NCBI GenBank assembly: GCA_021741795.1
Contig: JAIOXC010000039.1
Location: 1 to 11,466, forward strand
Source: Ilumatobacteraceae bacterium
Lineage (GTDB): Bacteria; Actinomycetota; Acidimicrobiia; Acidimicrobiales; Ilumatobacteraceae
Direction: 5' to 3'
DNA length: 11,466 nt
The notes beneath the pieces were generated by a model. That model was not told where the DNA came from. It made no database searches and saw only the letters and a program-made list of their open reading frames with translations. Within the stretch, counting starts at the first letter, position 1, and the number at the start of each line of letters is the position of its first letter. The position numbers and the translations under genes are program-made. Below, in pieces: positions 1-7,633 of the stretch.

Positions 1-2552
1 CCACCGCTATCTCATTTACGGTTACGGGCAACGAAGACCTCAACTGTGCCACCCTGTCCACCACTTCGGGCACCGACTTTACGTACACAAACATTTCTGC
101 AATCACGTCGATCACTCAAACATCGGCCAGAGTCTGCACCGTCAACGCAACATCCACGGCCACTTCGGGCGGTGGTGCAACCGTTTCAACCTTGACCGCT
201 GCGGCATCCTTTTCAATAGCCGATCTTGGGGGCGACGCTCAAACAACGCTAATCGGTTCGCCGCAATCAACCACTGTCACTATTACATCGGACACCACAC
301 CTCCCACTGTTTCGTCGGTCAATTCATCCACAACGAATGGTTCGTATGCGGCAACTTCTGCAATTTCGGTGCAAGTCAACTTCAATGAAGCAGTGACCGT
401 AACGGGCACACCACAACTGACACTGGAAACCGGCACCACCGACCGCGTTGTCAACTATGTGTCGGGTAGCGGCACCACCGCTCTCACGTTTACCTACACC
501 GTGCAGGCTGGCGACATCAGTGCCGACTTGGACTATGTGGCAACCAATTCGCTTGCACTCAACTCGGGCACCATCCGAGACGCCGCAGCCAATAATGCAA
601 CACTCACGCTTGCTTCGCCCGGCGCAGCCAACTCGCTTGGCGCAAACAAGGCACTCGTCATCGACACCACAGCACCAACCGTCACTTTGGCCGCAACATC
701 GGCAACGTCAACTTCAGAAACCATCACCTTCACAGTGACAGGTAATGAAGCAGTCACGTGTTCAACGTTGTCAACAGCATCGGGAACAGATTTTACTTAC
801 ACCAACATTTCGGCTTTGACGGGAATAGTTCAAACATCGCCAACGGTATGCACAGTGACTGCCACGTCTACAGCGTTGGCTGACGGTGTTGGAGTCGTGT
901 CTGCCCTGAGCGCCGCGGGATCATTTTCGATGACTGACACCGTCGGGAATGCCCAAACCATACTCACCAATTCGCCACAATCAACAACTGTCACCATCGC
1001 AGCACCCACCACTACAAGTTCAACAACTACAACAACCATCGCAGCACCCGAACCAGCGCCAACAACTACCGTTGCCCCCACAACCACAACCACAACTACA
1101 ACCACAACAACAGTTGCTCGCACCCGCACACTCAGCATTACTGGTGCCGCCGCGTCGTACCCTGTCTTGGCCATCGGGCCATCGTTGCTTGCAACACCGT
1201 CATCTGGAGGAGGCATTGTTACATGGACAATAGATACACCCGATATTTGTTCGGCACTTAACGTCACCGGCCTCAGCACAACGGCGGCATCCAACACCGT
1301 GTTTCGCGTGGGCTATCTCAACGCAGCGGGCACCTGCACAATGACGGCATCCATTGCTGCAACCGACACACACGATGCGGCAACAGCCAGCGTCAGTTTC
1401 GAAGTGACAAAGTTAATTGCCCGTGTCGGCATCAAGGTTGCCGGAAAGAATGCCAATACCTCACAGCGACTAGCAAGCACATGGACATCAGTCGAAGGCG
1501 AAACCATTTCGTTTTGGGCAACGGTTTCAATGCCATTCGGGACAAAAAAACTTATTACCGAAGCAAACGACGACGTTCGGTTTGTCAACCTCACACCAAA
1601 GGTGTGTTCACTAGGTGAGCCAACGAAGGAGCCGTATGGCATCCGTTCCTACGCCACCTTTTTACGGAGTGGAGTTTGCGAAATAGACCTCGTATTGCCT
1701 ACGAACCCACAACGCACACGCGCAGTGCCAACAAGCACTGCCAAGGCCACACTCGCTGCGACTCCACGAACCTTGTCCTTTCCGCAAAGCACCACAATTG
1801 GAAGTATTTCTCCAACCGATTTCGATGGCATGACCTTTGCCGCGCGTGTCAGTGCTGGCGCGTCTGAAGGAGAAATCTCGCATGCTTCTTCTACAACCAG
1901 CATCTGCACTATTGACCGATTGAGCGGCAATCTCACCGTGCTTGCTTCCGGCACATGCACGCTGTACGCAGCGGTGCCAGCAACAATCAACTTTTCGGCA
2001 GCAGCAGCACCAGAGCTGAGTTTTATCGTTTCCATCAAACCAGTAATCGAATCCACGACAACAGTGCCTGCACCAACAACAACTGCACAAGAACCGACTG
2101 CATCACTTGCACCACTGCTCAACCCTTCCACCACGATTCCAACGGTCAAGGTAAGTGTCGACTCACAAATTGTGATCAATAGCGATGCAACCGAGTTTGT
2201 GGTTACCGCCGATTCCATCTCGAGCATTGCCCGCAACATCAATTTCACCGTTGGTGTTGTGCGCATTCGCACATCAAATGGAAATTGGTCCACCCAAAAA
2301 ATTGATGAACTCACCGATGTTCGCCTACCAGTTAACGCAACATCCAAAACTCTCGAAATTGAGTTCATCGCTAACGGTGCCAACCCAATCAAGTACTCGG
2401 TGGCCATCAACAACGGTCAAGAACAATCCAGCTGGATGCAAATGGGACTGGTGTTCCTCTGCGGCCTTGGCGCCATGTGGATGTTCATCTTCTTCATGAG
2501 GCGACGTAGGGACAACGACTCGCTCCCGCCACTGCCACCACCACTGATTTAG
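1..2552 (+). CDS. Large Ig-like-repeat cell-surface protein, C-terminally membrane anchored (5' partial)
   Basis: The reading frame is open from base 3 (first complete codon) to the stop at 2550-2552, giving 849 residues; the real start lies outside the window. In order it shows: a 94-residue beta-rich domain with two cysteines (bases 3-284); a different Ig-like domain of the type common in bacterial adhesins, with NFNEAVTV, DYVATNSLALN and GTIRDAA motifs (about 290-700); a second copy of the 94-residue domain (717-998); a Thr/Pro/Ala linker with a long threonine run (about 1005-1125); further cysteine-paired beta domains (about 1130-2040); a second Thr/Pro linker (about 2050-2140); a last beta domain; one hydrophobic membrane segment (about 2440-2500); then an RRRR stop-transfer and a short proline-rich cytoplasmic tail. 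No LPXTG sortase motif is visible. It probably sits on the cell surface as a stalk or adhesin, but no ligand can be inferred. The TetR gene follows 19 bases downstream. Confidence 0.88.
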   Translation, partial: TAISFTVTGNEDLNCATLSTTSGTDFTYTNISAITSITQTSARVCTVNATSTATSGGGATVSTLTAAASFSIADLGGDAQTTLIGSPQSTTVTITSDTTPPTVSSVNSSTTNGSYAATSAISVQVNFNEAVTVTGTPQLTLETGTTDRVVNYVSGSGTTALTFTYTVQAGDISADLDYVATNSLALNSGTIRDAAANNATLTLASPGAANSLGANKALVIDTTAPTVTLAATSATSTSETITFTVTGNEAVTCSTLSTASGTDFTYTNISALTGIVQTSPTVCTVTATSTALADGVGVVSALSAAGSFSMTDTVGNAQTILTNSPQSTTVTIAAPTTTSSTTTTTIAAPEPAPTTTVAPTTTTTTTTTTTVARTRTLSITGAAASYPVLAIGPSLLATPSSGGGIVTWTIDTPDICSALNVTGLSTTAASNTVFRVGYLNAAGTCTMTASIAATDTHDAATASVSFEVTKLIARVGIKVAGKNANTSQRLASTWTSVEGETISFWATVSMPFGTKKLITEANDDVRFVNLTPKVCSLGEPTKEPYGIRSYATFLRSGVCEIDLVLPTNPQRTRAVPTSTAKATLAATPRTLSFPQSTTIGSISPTDFDGMTFAARVSAGASEGEISHASSTTSICTIDRLSGNLTVLASGTCTLYAAVPATINFSAAAAPELSFIVSIKPVIESTTTVPAPTTTAQEPTASLAPLLNPSTTIPTVKVSVDSQIVINSDATEFVVTADSISSIARNINFTVGVVRIRTSNGNWSTQKIDELTDVRLPVNATSKTLEIEFIANGANPIKYSVAINNGQEQSSWMQMGLVFLCGLGAMWMFIFFMRRRRDNDSLPPLPPPLI
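3..284 (+). repeat. Ig-like domain repeat, copy A1 (282 nt)
   Basis: First visible copy of a 94-residue domain. It aligns without gaps to the copy at 717-998, sharing SGTDFTYTNIS, the FTVTGNE strand, the SPQSTTVTI end and both cysteines (positions 15 and 45 of the repeat, probably a disulfide). More copies may lie upstream of the window edge. Confidence 0.85.
717..998 (+). repeat. Ig-like domain repeat, copy A2 (282 nt)
   Basis: Second copy of the 94-residue domain, the same length as the copy at 3-284 and with the same cysteine positions. It is followed directly by the threonine-rich linker, so it is the last member of the repeat series. Confidence 0.85.
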
Positions 2553-2571
2553 ACTTCCTTGCGGGAGAAAC

Positions 2572-3174
2572 ATGCCACCAAAAGTTGAAGATGCAGATGA
2601 GCGCATTCGTGCGTGCACGCTCGCAGAAATTGAAAAGAACGGCATAGTTGGTTTGCGCGTTGCAAATATTGCTAAACAAGCCGGTGTTTCTGTGCCCCTT
2701 GTCTACAAGCTATTTGGCGACCGTGAACAATTGCTGGCAACGGTGCTGAGCGAGTCAATCGAAACGTTCTATCTCACAGACATCAACAACATTCGTGCGC
2801 TTGTTGAAAAATCCAAGACCAACATCACTGTTGAACTGCTCTTACAGGCCCTACCTATGCCTTCGGATGCATTTCGTCTGAAGCAGCGCAAACTGCGAAT
2901 GCTTATCTTTGCTGCCAGTTATGAAAGCCCCAAACTGCGCAAGGCGGTGGGCAAGGCTCAGCAAACCATCCAACATGCAACCCGAGATTTGATCCACTTA
3001 GTCCGAGAACGATCTGGTTCCAAAGTTGATGTTGACGAGGATGTCATTGCCTTTGCAGTGCAAGCCTTCGGGTTTTCCTTCAGCATCCACGACATCAACC
3101 CCGACAAGCCGCTCAGTGACGCAACCTACCGGGAGTTCATGACCGACTTCCTCAATCGCTACCTACTGTCGTAA
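2572..3174 (+). CDS. TetR/AcrR-family transcriptional regulator
   Basis: This 200-residue protein has the typical TetR layout. An N-terminal helix-turn-helix lies at about residues 28-50 (VANIAKQAGVSVPLVYKLFG, then DREQLL), followed by an all-helical ligand-binding and dimerisation domain of about 140 residues that is too divergent to name an effector. The ATG at 2572 is chosen because GGGAGA lies 4-5 bases upstream, and the length fits the family. The gene starts 19 bases after the surface-protein stop on the same strand, so the two may be co-transcribed. It is a likely repressor of nearby genes, but no palindromic operator was recognised, so the target is unknown. The 3' end abuts a remnant of a coiled-coil gene (3183-3221), but the regulator itself appears complete. 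Confidence 0.88.
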   Translation: MPPKVEDADERIRACTLAEIEKNGIVGLRVANIAKQAGVSVPLVYKLFGDREQLLATVLSESIETFYLTDINNIRALVEKSKTNITVELLLQALPMPSDAFRLKQRKLRMLIFAASYESPKLRKAVGKAQQTIQHATRDLIHLVRERSGSKVDVDEDVIAFAVQAFGFSFSIHDINPDKPLSDATYREFMTDFLNRYLLS

Positions 3175-3182
3175 CTGTCGAA

Positions 3183-3221
3183 ATGATTGCGATACCCAGC
3201 ATCGACCGCTGGTGGCGCTAA
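3183..3221 (+). pseudogene. 3'-end scrap of a coiled-coil-unit gene
   Basis: Thirty-nine bases read MIAIPSIDRWWR-stop. From 3198 to 3218 the sequence nearly matches the 3' ends of the coiled-coil genes ending at 3921 and 9964 (both encode S-I-D/E-R-W-W-R-stop). The similarity continues past the stop into ACACCCC. Nothing of the rest of the gene is present upstream, where the TetR gene ends at 3174. This is best read as what remains of a third unit after deletion or recombination, lying 15 bases before the left boundary of the intact unit at 3237. Confidence 0.7.
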
Positions 3222-3243
3222 CACCCCATCAGTTTCTGAGTGC

Positions 3244-3271
3244 TTGACACCCAGAGCACGTCCTGTGTAAC
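3244..3271 (+). promoter_or_regulatory. Promoter of coiled-coil unit 1
   Basis: A perfect -35 TTGACA (3244-3249), a 16-base spacer and a -10-like TGTAAC (3266-3271) are conserved in copy 2 and almost conserved in copy 3. An inverted repeat GTGCT (3240-3244) / AGCAC (3255-3259) straddles the -35 box and could be an operator. Transcription would start near 3279, leaving a leader of about 105 bases. Confidence 0.55.
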
Positions 3272-3340
3272 ACTTCGCCCCATGTCACCAACCGACTCCC
3301 CACCAAATTTCCTCAGACCTTCGCCACTTGACGGCTCTGC

Positions 3341-3376
3341 CCCGCACACATCGGGTCAATCCACCAACCCGAAAGG
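3341..3376 (+). promoter_or_regulatory. Alternative hairpins at the ribosome-binding site, unit 1
   Basis: CCCG (3341-3344) can pair with CGGG (3352-3355). Alternatively TCGGGT (3351-3356) can pair with ACCCGA (3367-3372) across a 10-base loop. The two stems share CGGG, so they exclude each other. The second stem ends at the Shine-Dalgarno AAGG (3373-3376), which lies 8 bases before the ATG at 3385. In copy 2 both stems are kept and the two substitutions nearby fall in the loop. This looks like a small translational switch, inferred by eye only. Confidence 0.4.
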
Positions 3377-3384
3377 TTTCATCT

Positions 3385-3921
3385 ATGAATGCCACAAACA
3401 ATCTCGCTCTCGCCCCCAGGGGAACAACCGTGGTTAACCACGACAATCAGGCCATGAACGAACCAGCTACCAAGCAGGATCTGCGCAACCAAGGGATTCT
3501 GATTGATTCAGAATTTGTCAAAGTTGACAGCCAATTAGTCATTCTTCGAACTGACATGAACGCCGGATTCGACAGAGTCGACGGGCAATTCACAAACCTA
3601 CGCACCGACATGGACGCCAGGTTCACCAAAGTCGATAGTCAAATCACCAACCTACGCACCGACATGGACGCCGGATTCGACAGGGTTGACGGGCAATTCA
3701 CCAACCTTCGCACCGACATGGATGGCAAGTTCACCAACCTTCGCACCGATATGGACTCACAATTCATAAAATTTCGTGCCGAAATGTCCGAGCAATTTAG
3801 CAAGGTCTACACAATGTTTGACACGAAACAAGTCGAACTGAACAAGACACTCTTCAAATTTGGATCACTCTATTTCACAATGATGTTTGCAGTACTCAGC
3901 ATCGAACGCTGGTGGCGTTAG
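3385..3921 (+). CDS. Repeat-rich coiled-coil protein with C-terminal hydrophobic segment (unit 1)
   Basis: This 178-residue protein is of a family I cannot name. Residues 1-23 are a variable N-terminus. MNEPATKQDL (24-33) is identical in unit 2. Residues 44-126 are tandem 18-residue repeats (FDRVDGQFTNLRTDMDAG type) and an 11-residue repeat, typical of a hendecad or heptad coiled coil. Residues 127-155 continue as charged helix. Residues 156-172 are hydrophobic, probably membrane-inserted, and the protein ends in SIERWWR. The ATG at 3385 is chosen for AAGG 8 bases upstream; ATG 3454, at the conserved MNEP, is a weaker alternative. It carries its own promoter and runs convergent to the transport operon (39-base gap, no terminator seen). 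The overall shape resembles small bacterial coiled-coil membrane proteins (DUF1640-like or XhlA-like), but this is analogy only. It probably oligomerises at the membrane. Confidence 0.75.
   Translation: MNATNNLALAPRGTTVVNHDNQAMNEPATKQDLRNQGILIDSEFVKVDSQLVILRTDMNAGFDRVDGQFTNLRTDMDARFTKVDSQITNLRTDMDAGFDRVDGQFTNLRTDMDGKFTNLRTDMDSQFIKFRAEMSEQFSKVYTMFDTKQVELNKTLFKFGSLYFTMMFAVLSIERWWR
3514..3762 (+). repeat. Tandem 54-nt repeats inside coiled-coil gene 1
   Basis: Four in-frame 54-base units (3514-3567, 3568-3621, 3622-3675, 3676-3729) are followed by a 33-base partial unit (3730-3762). Units 2 and 4 (FDRVDGQFTNLRTDMD) are nearly identical, suggesting a 108-base duplication. Unit 1 is the most divergent. 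The gene in unit 2 of the window lacks this array. Confidence 0.85.
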
Positions 3922-3960
3922 ACACCCCTAGCTGAACACCACATTCAACATTCGTATTTT

Positions 3961-5655
3961 CTATTCCACCATCCAACGCACGAAAGCACCAAGCAATTCA
4001 ATAGCGTAAACAATGGCGAAAATAACCAAGATGATTGCCCCAACTGTTTGGGTTTCATAACCCCGGATCGCACTGATCAATAAAAATCCGATGCCACCGC
4101 CACCGACAATGCCAAGCACCGTAGAAGAACGCAAGTTGACGTCGAGCATGTACAGGGTTTGGCTTACGAGGTTGGGTAACGCCTGAGGCAATACTGCCGA
4201 AATGAACTCTTGTACACGGGATGCGCCAGTAGCAGACACCCCTTCACGAGGAGCCTGTTGCACTTCTTCAAGCGCATCGCCGATGAGTTTTGCCATGAAC
4301 GTTGCTGTGCCGATGGTGAGTGCAAGCGTGCCAGGCACAGGACCAAGACCCATGGCTGCAACAAAGATGACGGCCAAAATCAACTCGGGCAACCCGCGAA
4401 TGAGCAGAAGTATTCCGCGAGTCACGGTGATCACTACTCGACGAATGATGATGTTCCTGGCCGTCAAAATTCCAAGAGGGATCGCAATCACTAAACCCAA
4501 CGCCGTGGCAATAAACCCAATCGCAGTCGTTTCAAGCATGCCCTTCAGTAACTCTGAGCCCGCAGTTTCGAAGTCGGGTGGGAAGAGTTGTGCAATACCC
4601 TTGGCCAAGTCGTCAACAAGGCTGAAGGCCGAGAGCAGGGGCATGTCGATCGTGGCAAATGCAACAACCATCATCACGAGGTAGGACACACCAACAGAGG
4701 CTCTCAAAACCCTTTCGTACGTCCAAGGAAGCGTTAATTGCCGGCCAGCAAGGGCAGTACTGATCTTTTGCTGATCACTCGCCACTCGCGCCATTGAGCG
4801 CGGCGTTTGCTTTGAAGGAGAAAAAAGGTGGTCTCCAATAATTGAGGCTCGCAAGCGGGCCGAGACCAATTCGATCAAGGTGATAGCAACAAAAATGACG
4901 GTTACAGCACTGATTGCACGTTGATAGTCGAGTCCCCTCAGTTCGGATTGAATCAGAAAGCCGACCCCACCCGCACCAACGAAACCAAGCACTGCAGATT
5001 CGCGAAGATTGATATCTAGTCGATATAGCGAGGTACCCACTGATGATGGTGTGATCTGGGGAATGATTGTGGTGAGAATTGACTGCCACTTCCCTGCCCC
5101 CGTTGACATAACTGCATCACGCGAGGTGGCCTCAGTGTTCTCGATTGCTTCCGTAAAAAGTTTGGCGATCATTCCAATTGAATGCAAACCCAAAGCAAGA
5201 ATGCCCGGGAATGGCCCAATGCCAACCGAGCTTGCAAAGATGGCTGCCAAAACAAGTGTTGGAATCGCACGCGTCAGGGCAATGATTCCACGAGCCACGG
5301 CGATTACTGCCGGATGTGGCGACGTATTGCGCGCAGCCATAAATGCAAGAGGGATACTCAACAACACTGCAAGGGTTGTGCCAATAAGGGCCATCCAAAT
5401 TGTTTCAAGTGTTGTTCGCAACGCTTCTGGAAAGTTGTCAAATATTGGTGGAAACATGTACAGGATTAAATTCCAGATGTCGCTAAACCCACCAAAAACC
5501 GTTGACAATGTCATGTCTATATACAGCCACGACCACACAAGAGCGATGACAAAACCGACGAAGATTGCAGAGATAACGCTTGTGCGCCAGTTTTTCGGCG
5601 CCCGAGGTAACGCTGACGCGCTTTTTACCAGAGGTTCAAGGTGAGCGCCACTCAC
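3961..5655 (-). CDS. phnE: Phosphonate/phosphite-type ABC permease, two PhnE domains fused
   Basis: This 564-residue inner-membrane protein forms the channel of an ABC importer. It is two PhnE-type permease domains in one chain. The first half has an EAA loop at about residues 169-200 (EAIENTEATSRDAV... with the G-A-G-K-W core) and NLRESAVLGFVGAGGVGF (216-233). The second half repeats both at about 459-491 (DALEEVQQAPREGVSATGAS) and 507-524 (NLRSSTVLGIVGGGGIGF), an offset of about 291 residues. Usual PhnE proteins are about 260-290 residues and work as dimers or E1/E2 pairs, so this chain probably provides the whole transmembrane unit. The start is GTG at 5655, overlapping the phnC stop by 4 bases (GTGA), which implies translational coupling. 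It is the last gene of the operon. The ligand cannot be fixed from sequence. Confidence 0.92.
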   Translation of the reverse strand: MSGAHLEPLVKSASALPRAPKNWRTSVISAIFVGFVIALVWSWLYIDMTLSTVFGGFSDIWNLILYMFPPIFDNFPEALRTTLETIWMALIGTTLAVLLSIPLAFMAARNTSPHPAVIAVARGIIALTRAIPTLVLAAIFASSVGIGPFPGILALGLHSIGMIAKLFTEAIENTEATSRDAVMSTGAGKWQSILTTIIPQITPSSVGTSLYRLDINLRESAVLGFVGAGGVGFLIQSELRGLDYQRAISAVTVIFVAITLIELVSARLRASIIGDHLFSPSKQTPRSMARVASDQQKISTALAGRQLTLPWTYERVLRASVGVSYLVMMVVAFATIDMPLLSAFSLVDDLAKGIAQLFPPDFETAGSELLKGMLETTAIGFIATALGLVIAIPLGILTARNIIIRRVVITVTRGILLLIRGLPELILAVIFVAAMGLGPVPGTLALTIGTATFMAKLIGDALEEVQQAPREGVSATGASRVQEFISAVLPQALPNLVSQTLYMLDVNLRSSTVLGIVGGGGIGFLLISAIRGYETQTVGAIILVIFAIVYAIELLGAFVRWMVE

Positions 5656-6485
5656 GGCGCGGGTACAACACTTGCGAAGTCGTCGGAGACGATGTCGGAT
5701 TCATTCGACAAAGAGCTGTCTACACGCTGGTAGACCTCCATCACATCTTCTTGTTTGAGCGTTGTGGCATCGCGATCAAGCACTACCTTGCCATCGCGCA
5801 AGCCAACAATGCGAGTAGCCCAACCAAGAGCAAGTTCTACTTGGTGCAGTGTGACCACAACTGTCATACCGTCCTCAATTGAAACCCGCAACAACAGATC
5901 CAGTACTTGCGCGCTCGACTCTGGATCGAGCGAAGCTACAGGCTCATCGGCCAGCATGATTTTGGGACGCTGCATCAAACTTCGGGCGATGGCCACTCGC
6001 TGCATTTGGCCACCCGACAGAGTGTCGGCACGCTGATACGCCTGATTGGCAAGCCCAACGCGATCTAGTTGATCAAATGCTTGAGAGCGCAAGATCTTGG
6101 GGTACGACCACACCCCGTATCGTGGGCCCTTCAGGCTGCCTAGAGCACCATTGAGCACATTTTCTAAACATGTAGTGCGCCCAACGAGACCGAACTGCTG
6201 GAAGACGAAACCAATATCGCGACGCACTTTTCGCAACTCACGATTTGAAGCAGACGAAACCTGGGTGCCGTTTACTTCGACAACACCCGATGTTGGGCGT
6301 AACAAACCATTTACATGGCGTAACAACGTTGACTTGCCCGAGCCTGAAAGACCAATGAGTGAAAGCAGCTGTCCTTCGGGGATATCTAAAGAAACATTAT
6401 CGAGGGCCAATGTTCCGTTCGGAAAACGCTTCGAAACCCCGGCGAGGCTGACGAGGGGTACAGCCCCACCGGAATTCGAGAGCAA
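5652..6485 (-). CDS. phnC: Phosphonate/phosphite-type ABC transporter ATP-binding protein
   Basis: This 277-residue cytoplasmic ATPase powers the importer. Walker A GLSGSGKST is at 45-53, Q-loop FQQF at 95-98, signature LSGGQMQR at 156-163, Walker B IMLADEP at 176-182 with D-loop SLDP, and the H-loop histidine at 214. The length and the extended region after the Q-loop (LGSLKGPRYGVWSYPK, typical of PhnC) fit the PhnC subfamily of ABC ATPases. The start is TTG at 6485: a purine-rich stretch (GAAAGAAGAGAAG) sits immediately before it, and an in-frame stop lies about 30 bases further upstream with no better start between. It is 33 bases downstream of the binding-protein gene and overlaps the permease gene by 4 bases. 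The roughly 30-residue acidic tail is longer than usual. Confidence 0.93.
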   Translation of the reverse strand: MLSNSGGAVPLVSLAGVSKRFPNGTLALDNVSLDIPEGQLLSLIGLSGSGKSTLLRHVNGLLRPTSGVVEVNGTQVSSASNRELRKVRRDIGFVFQQFGLVGRTTCLENVLNGALGSLKGPRYGVWSYPKILRSQAFDQLDRVGLANQAYQRADTLSGGQMQRVAIARSLMQRPKIMLADEPVASLDPESSAQVLDLLLRVSIEDGMTVVVTLHQVELALGWATRIVGLRDGKVVLDRDATTLKQEDVMEVYQRVDSSLSNESDIVSDDFASVVPAP

Positions 6486-6518
6486 CTTCTCTTCTTTCGA
6501 TTCAACGTGTTGTAACAG

Positions 6519-7592
6519 TTACGAACACTTGCTGGACTTAGTGACCGCGCACACTCGACGTACACCGTCGTACAAGGCGTCGTTTACTGGAACCCAACCC
6601 CAATGGGCGCTATAAATCGGGTTGCAGTTTTTCAAGACTTTGCCCTTCGACCAAGTCGAGTCGGCAGTGCAAATACCTTCAGCCACCATGTTGTCCACAT
6701 TCAAGCTCAGAATTGCCGACTTGATGATGTCCTGAAGGTTCTTTGGAAGTTTGAGGCTGACCGAAATAGGGGAACCACTGATTGCTTCGCTCTTCCACAC
6801 CACTTTCACATCACCTTTTTTGATGCGACCATCATTGACCATGTCGAAGTCAACCATGTCGTCGTAAGCAAAGCCCACGTCGCAGGTGCCCTTGACCACT
6901 GAAAGTACTGAAAGGTCATGTCCACCGGCATAAGTTGCGCGATAGTCCGAAGATTTGAAACCTAAACCGAGAAGACCAGCAGTTGGGTACAAACCACCTG
7001 ATGTTGAACCTGCATCAGTGAAGCACACATTTTTGCCTTTGAAGTCGGACAGTGAGTTGACACTGGCATCCGAACCACGAGCAATGCCATAGGAGTAGTA
7101 CGCCGGTTTACCGGTTGGAATCTTTACTGCGCCTGCAATCGGTTCGAGTTTTGCACCACGGGCCAGGGCCAAGATGTATTGGAACGGACCAAATTCTACG
7201 ACGTCAACACGACCGGCAGCAGCGGCTTCGATAACACCCGCATAGTCGGTAGCCGAGTAAAACTTAATTGGCAAACCAATCTTCTTTGACAGATAGTCGA
7301 GCGATGGCTGGACTCGTGTTTGGATTGCGGCAACGTTCTCCGAGGGAACGAATCCGAAAACCAATTCTTTTGGCCAACCGACTTTTGAAGTAGCTGCTGC
7401 GGTTGCACTACTCACCCAAGTGTATTTTTTGGTTTTTGCATTGTAGGTGCAGATGAGTGCTCCACTTTTTTTATTCAATTGAGTTTTTGTACAGGCATCG
7501 CCAGCTTTGAGGGCTGAGGCCGATCCACTGCTGATTGCTGATATTGAGATAATTGCAACCGCTGCTGCAACTATTTTATGAAATCTTTTCAT
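6519..7592 (-). CDS. phnD: PhnD-like periplasmic/extracytoplasmic substrate-binding protein
   Basis: This 357-residue secreted receptor captures the transporter's ligand. Residues 1-27 form a Sec signal peptide (MKRFHK, hydrophobic core, cut near SASA) without a lipobox. Residues 30-60 are a small two-cysteine module (GDACTKTQLNKKSGALICTY, then YTWV), like those on many actinobacterial secreted proteins. From about 76 the PhnD fold follows: LVFGFVPSEN, the AAAAGRVDVVEFGPFQYILA strand-helix, and DAGSTSGGLYP (193-203), whose S-T-S normally binds the phosphonate oxygens. Four further cysteines lie near the C-terminus (308, 323, 348, 356). The start ATG 7592 has AGGAGA 8 bases upstream, a strong site fitting high expression. 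It sits 41 bases after the propeller gene and 33 before phnC. Without a lipobox, how it stays near the membrane is unclear. Phosphonate, phosphite and related ligands all remain possible. Confidence 0.92.
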   Translation of the reverse strand: MKRFHKIVAAAVAIISISAISSGSASALKAGDACTKTQLNKKSGALICTYNAKTKKYTWVSSATAAATSKVGWPKELVFGFVPSENVAAIQTRVQPSLDYLSKKIGLPIKFYSATDYAGVIEAAAAGRVDVVEFGPFQYILALARGAKLEPIAGAVKIPTGKPAYYSYGIARGSDASVNSLSDFKGKNVCFTDAGSTSGGLYPTAGLLGLGFKSSDYRATYAGGHDLSVLSVVKGTCDVGFAYDDMVDFDMVNDGRIKKGDVKVVWKSEAISGSPISVSLKLPKNLQDIIKSAILSLNVDNMVAEGICTADSTWSKGKVLKNCNPIYSAHWGWVPVNDALYDGVRRVCAVTKSSKCS

Positions 7593-7633
7593 TGAGTTTT
7601 TCTCCTAGTTGTGGTTTGACGTTCGCCGACTAT

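Larger units (their letters stand above)
3237..3928 (+). repeat. Coiled-coil gene unit, copy 1 (promoter, leader, gene, right end)
   Basis: The left boundary is defined by alignment to the unit at 9487. Identity starts at TGAGTGCTTGACACCC and runs to the ATG at 3385 with 140 of 148 bases identical and no gap; upstream of 3237 there is no similarity. The right end is the conserved RWWR-stop followed by ACACCCC (3922-3928). GACACCC occurs near both ends of the unit, giving a short direct terminal repeat. No transposase or terminal inverted repeat is visible, so mobility, if any, must rely on functions elsewhere or on homologous recombination. Confidence 0.75.

Noticed and set aside
1649..2413. 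Long minus-strand open frame opposite the surface-protein gene
   Set aside because: It is a composition shadow of the Thr/Ala-rich coding strand, lacks domain features and overlaps a clearly real gene.
3198..3221. Integron attC-like site at the shared 3' end of the units
   Set aside because: No convincing long imperfect palindrome or core-site pair was found, and no integrase is in the window.
3240..3437. Small ORF across the leader of unit 1 (and its counterpart at 9490-9687)
   Set aside because: Both are open, but every codon that differs between the copies before the main gene's start is non-synonymous, and the frame overlaps the better-supported coiled-coil gene.
3514..3762. CRISPR-like or satellite tandem repeat
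   Set aside because: The 54-base units are contiguous, in frame and encode a regular coiled coil; there are no spacers.
3922..3960. Bidirectional terminator between the convergent coiled-coil gene and permease gene
   Set aside because: No stable stem with a T-tract was visible in this 39-base gap.
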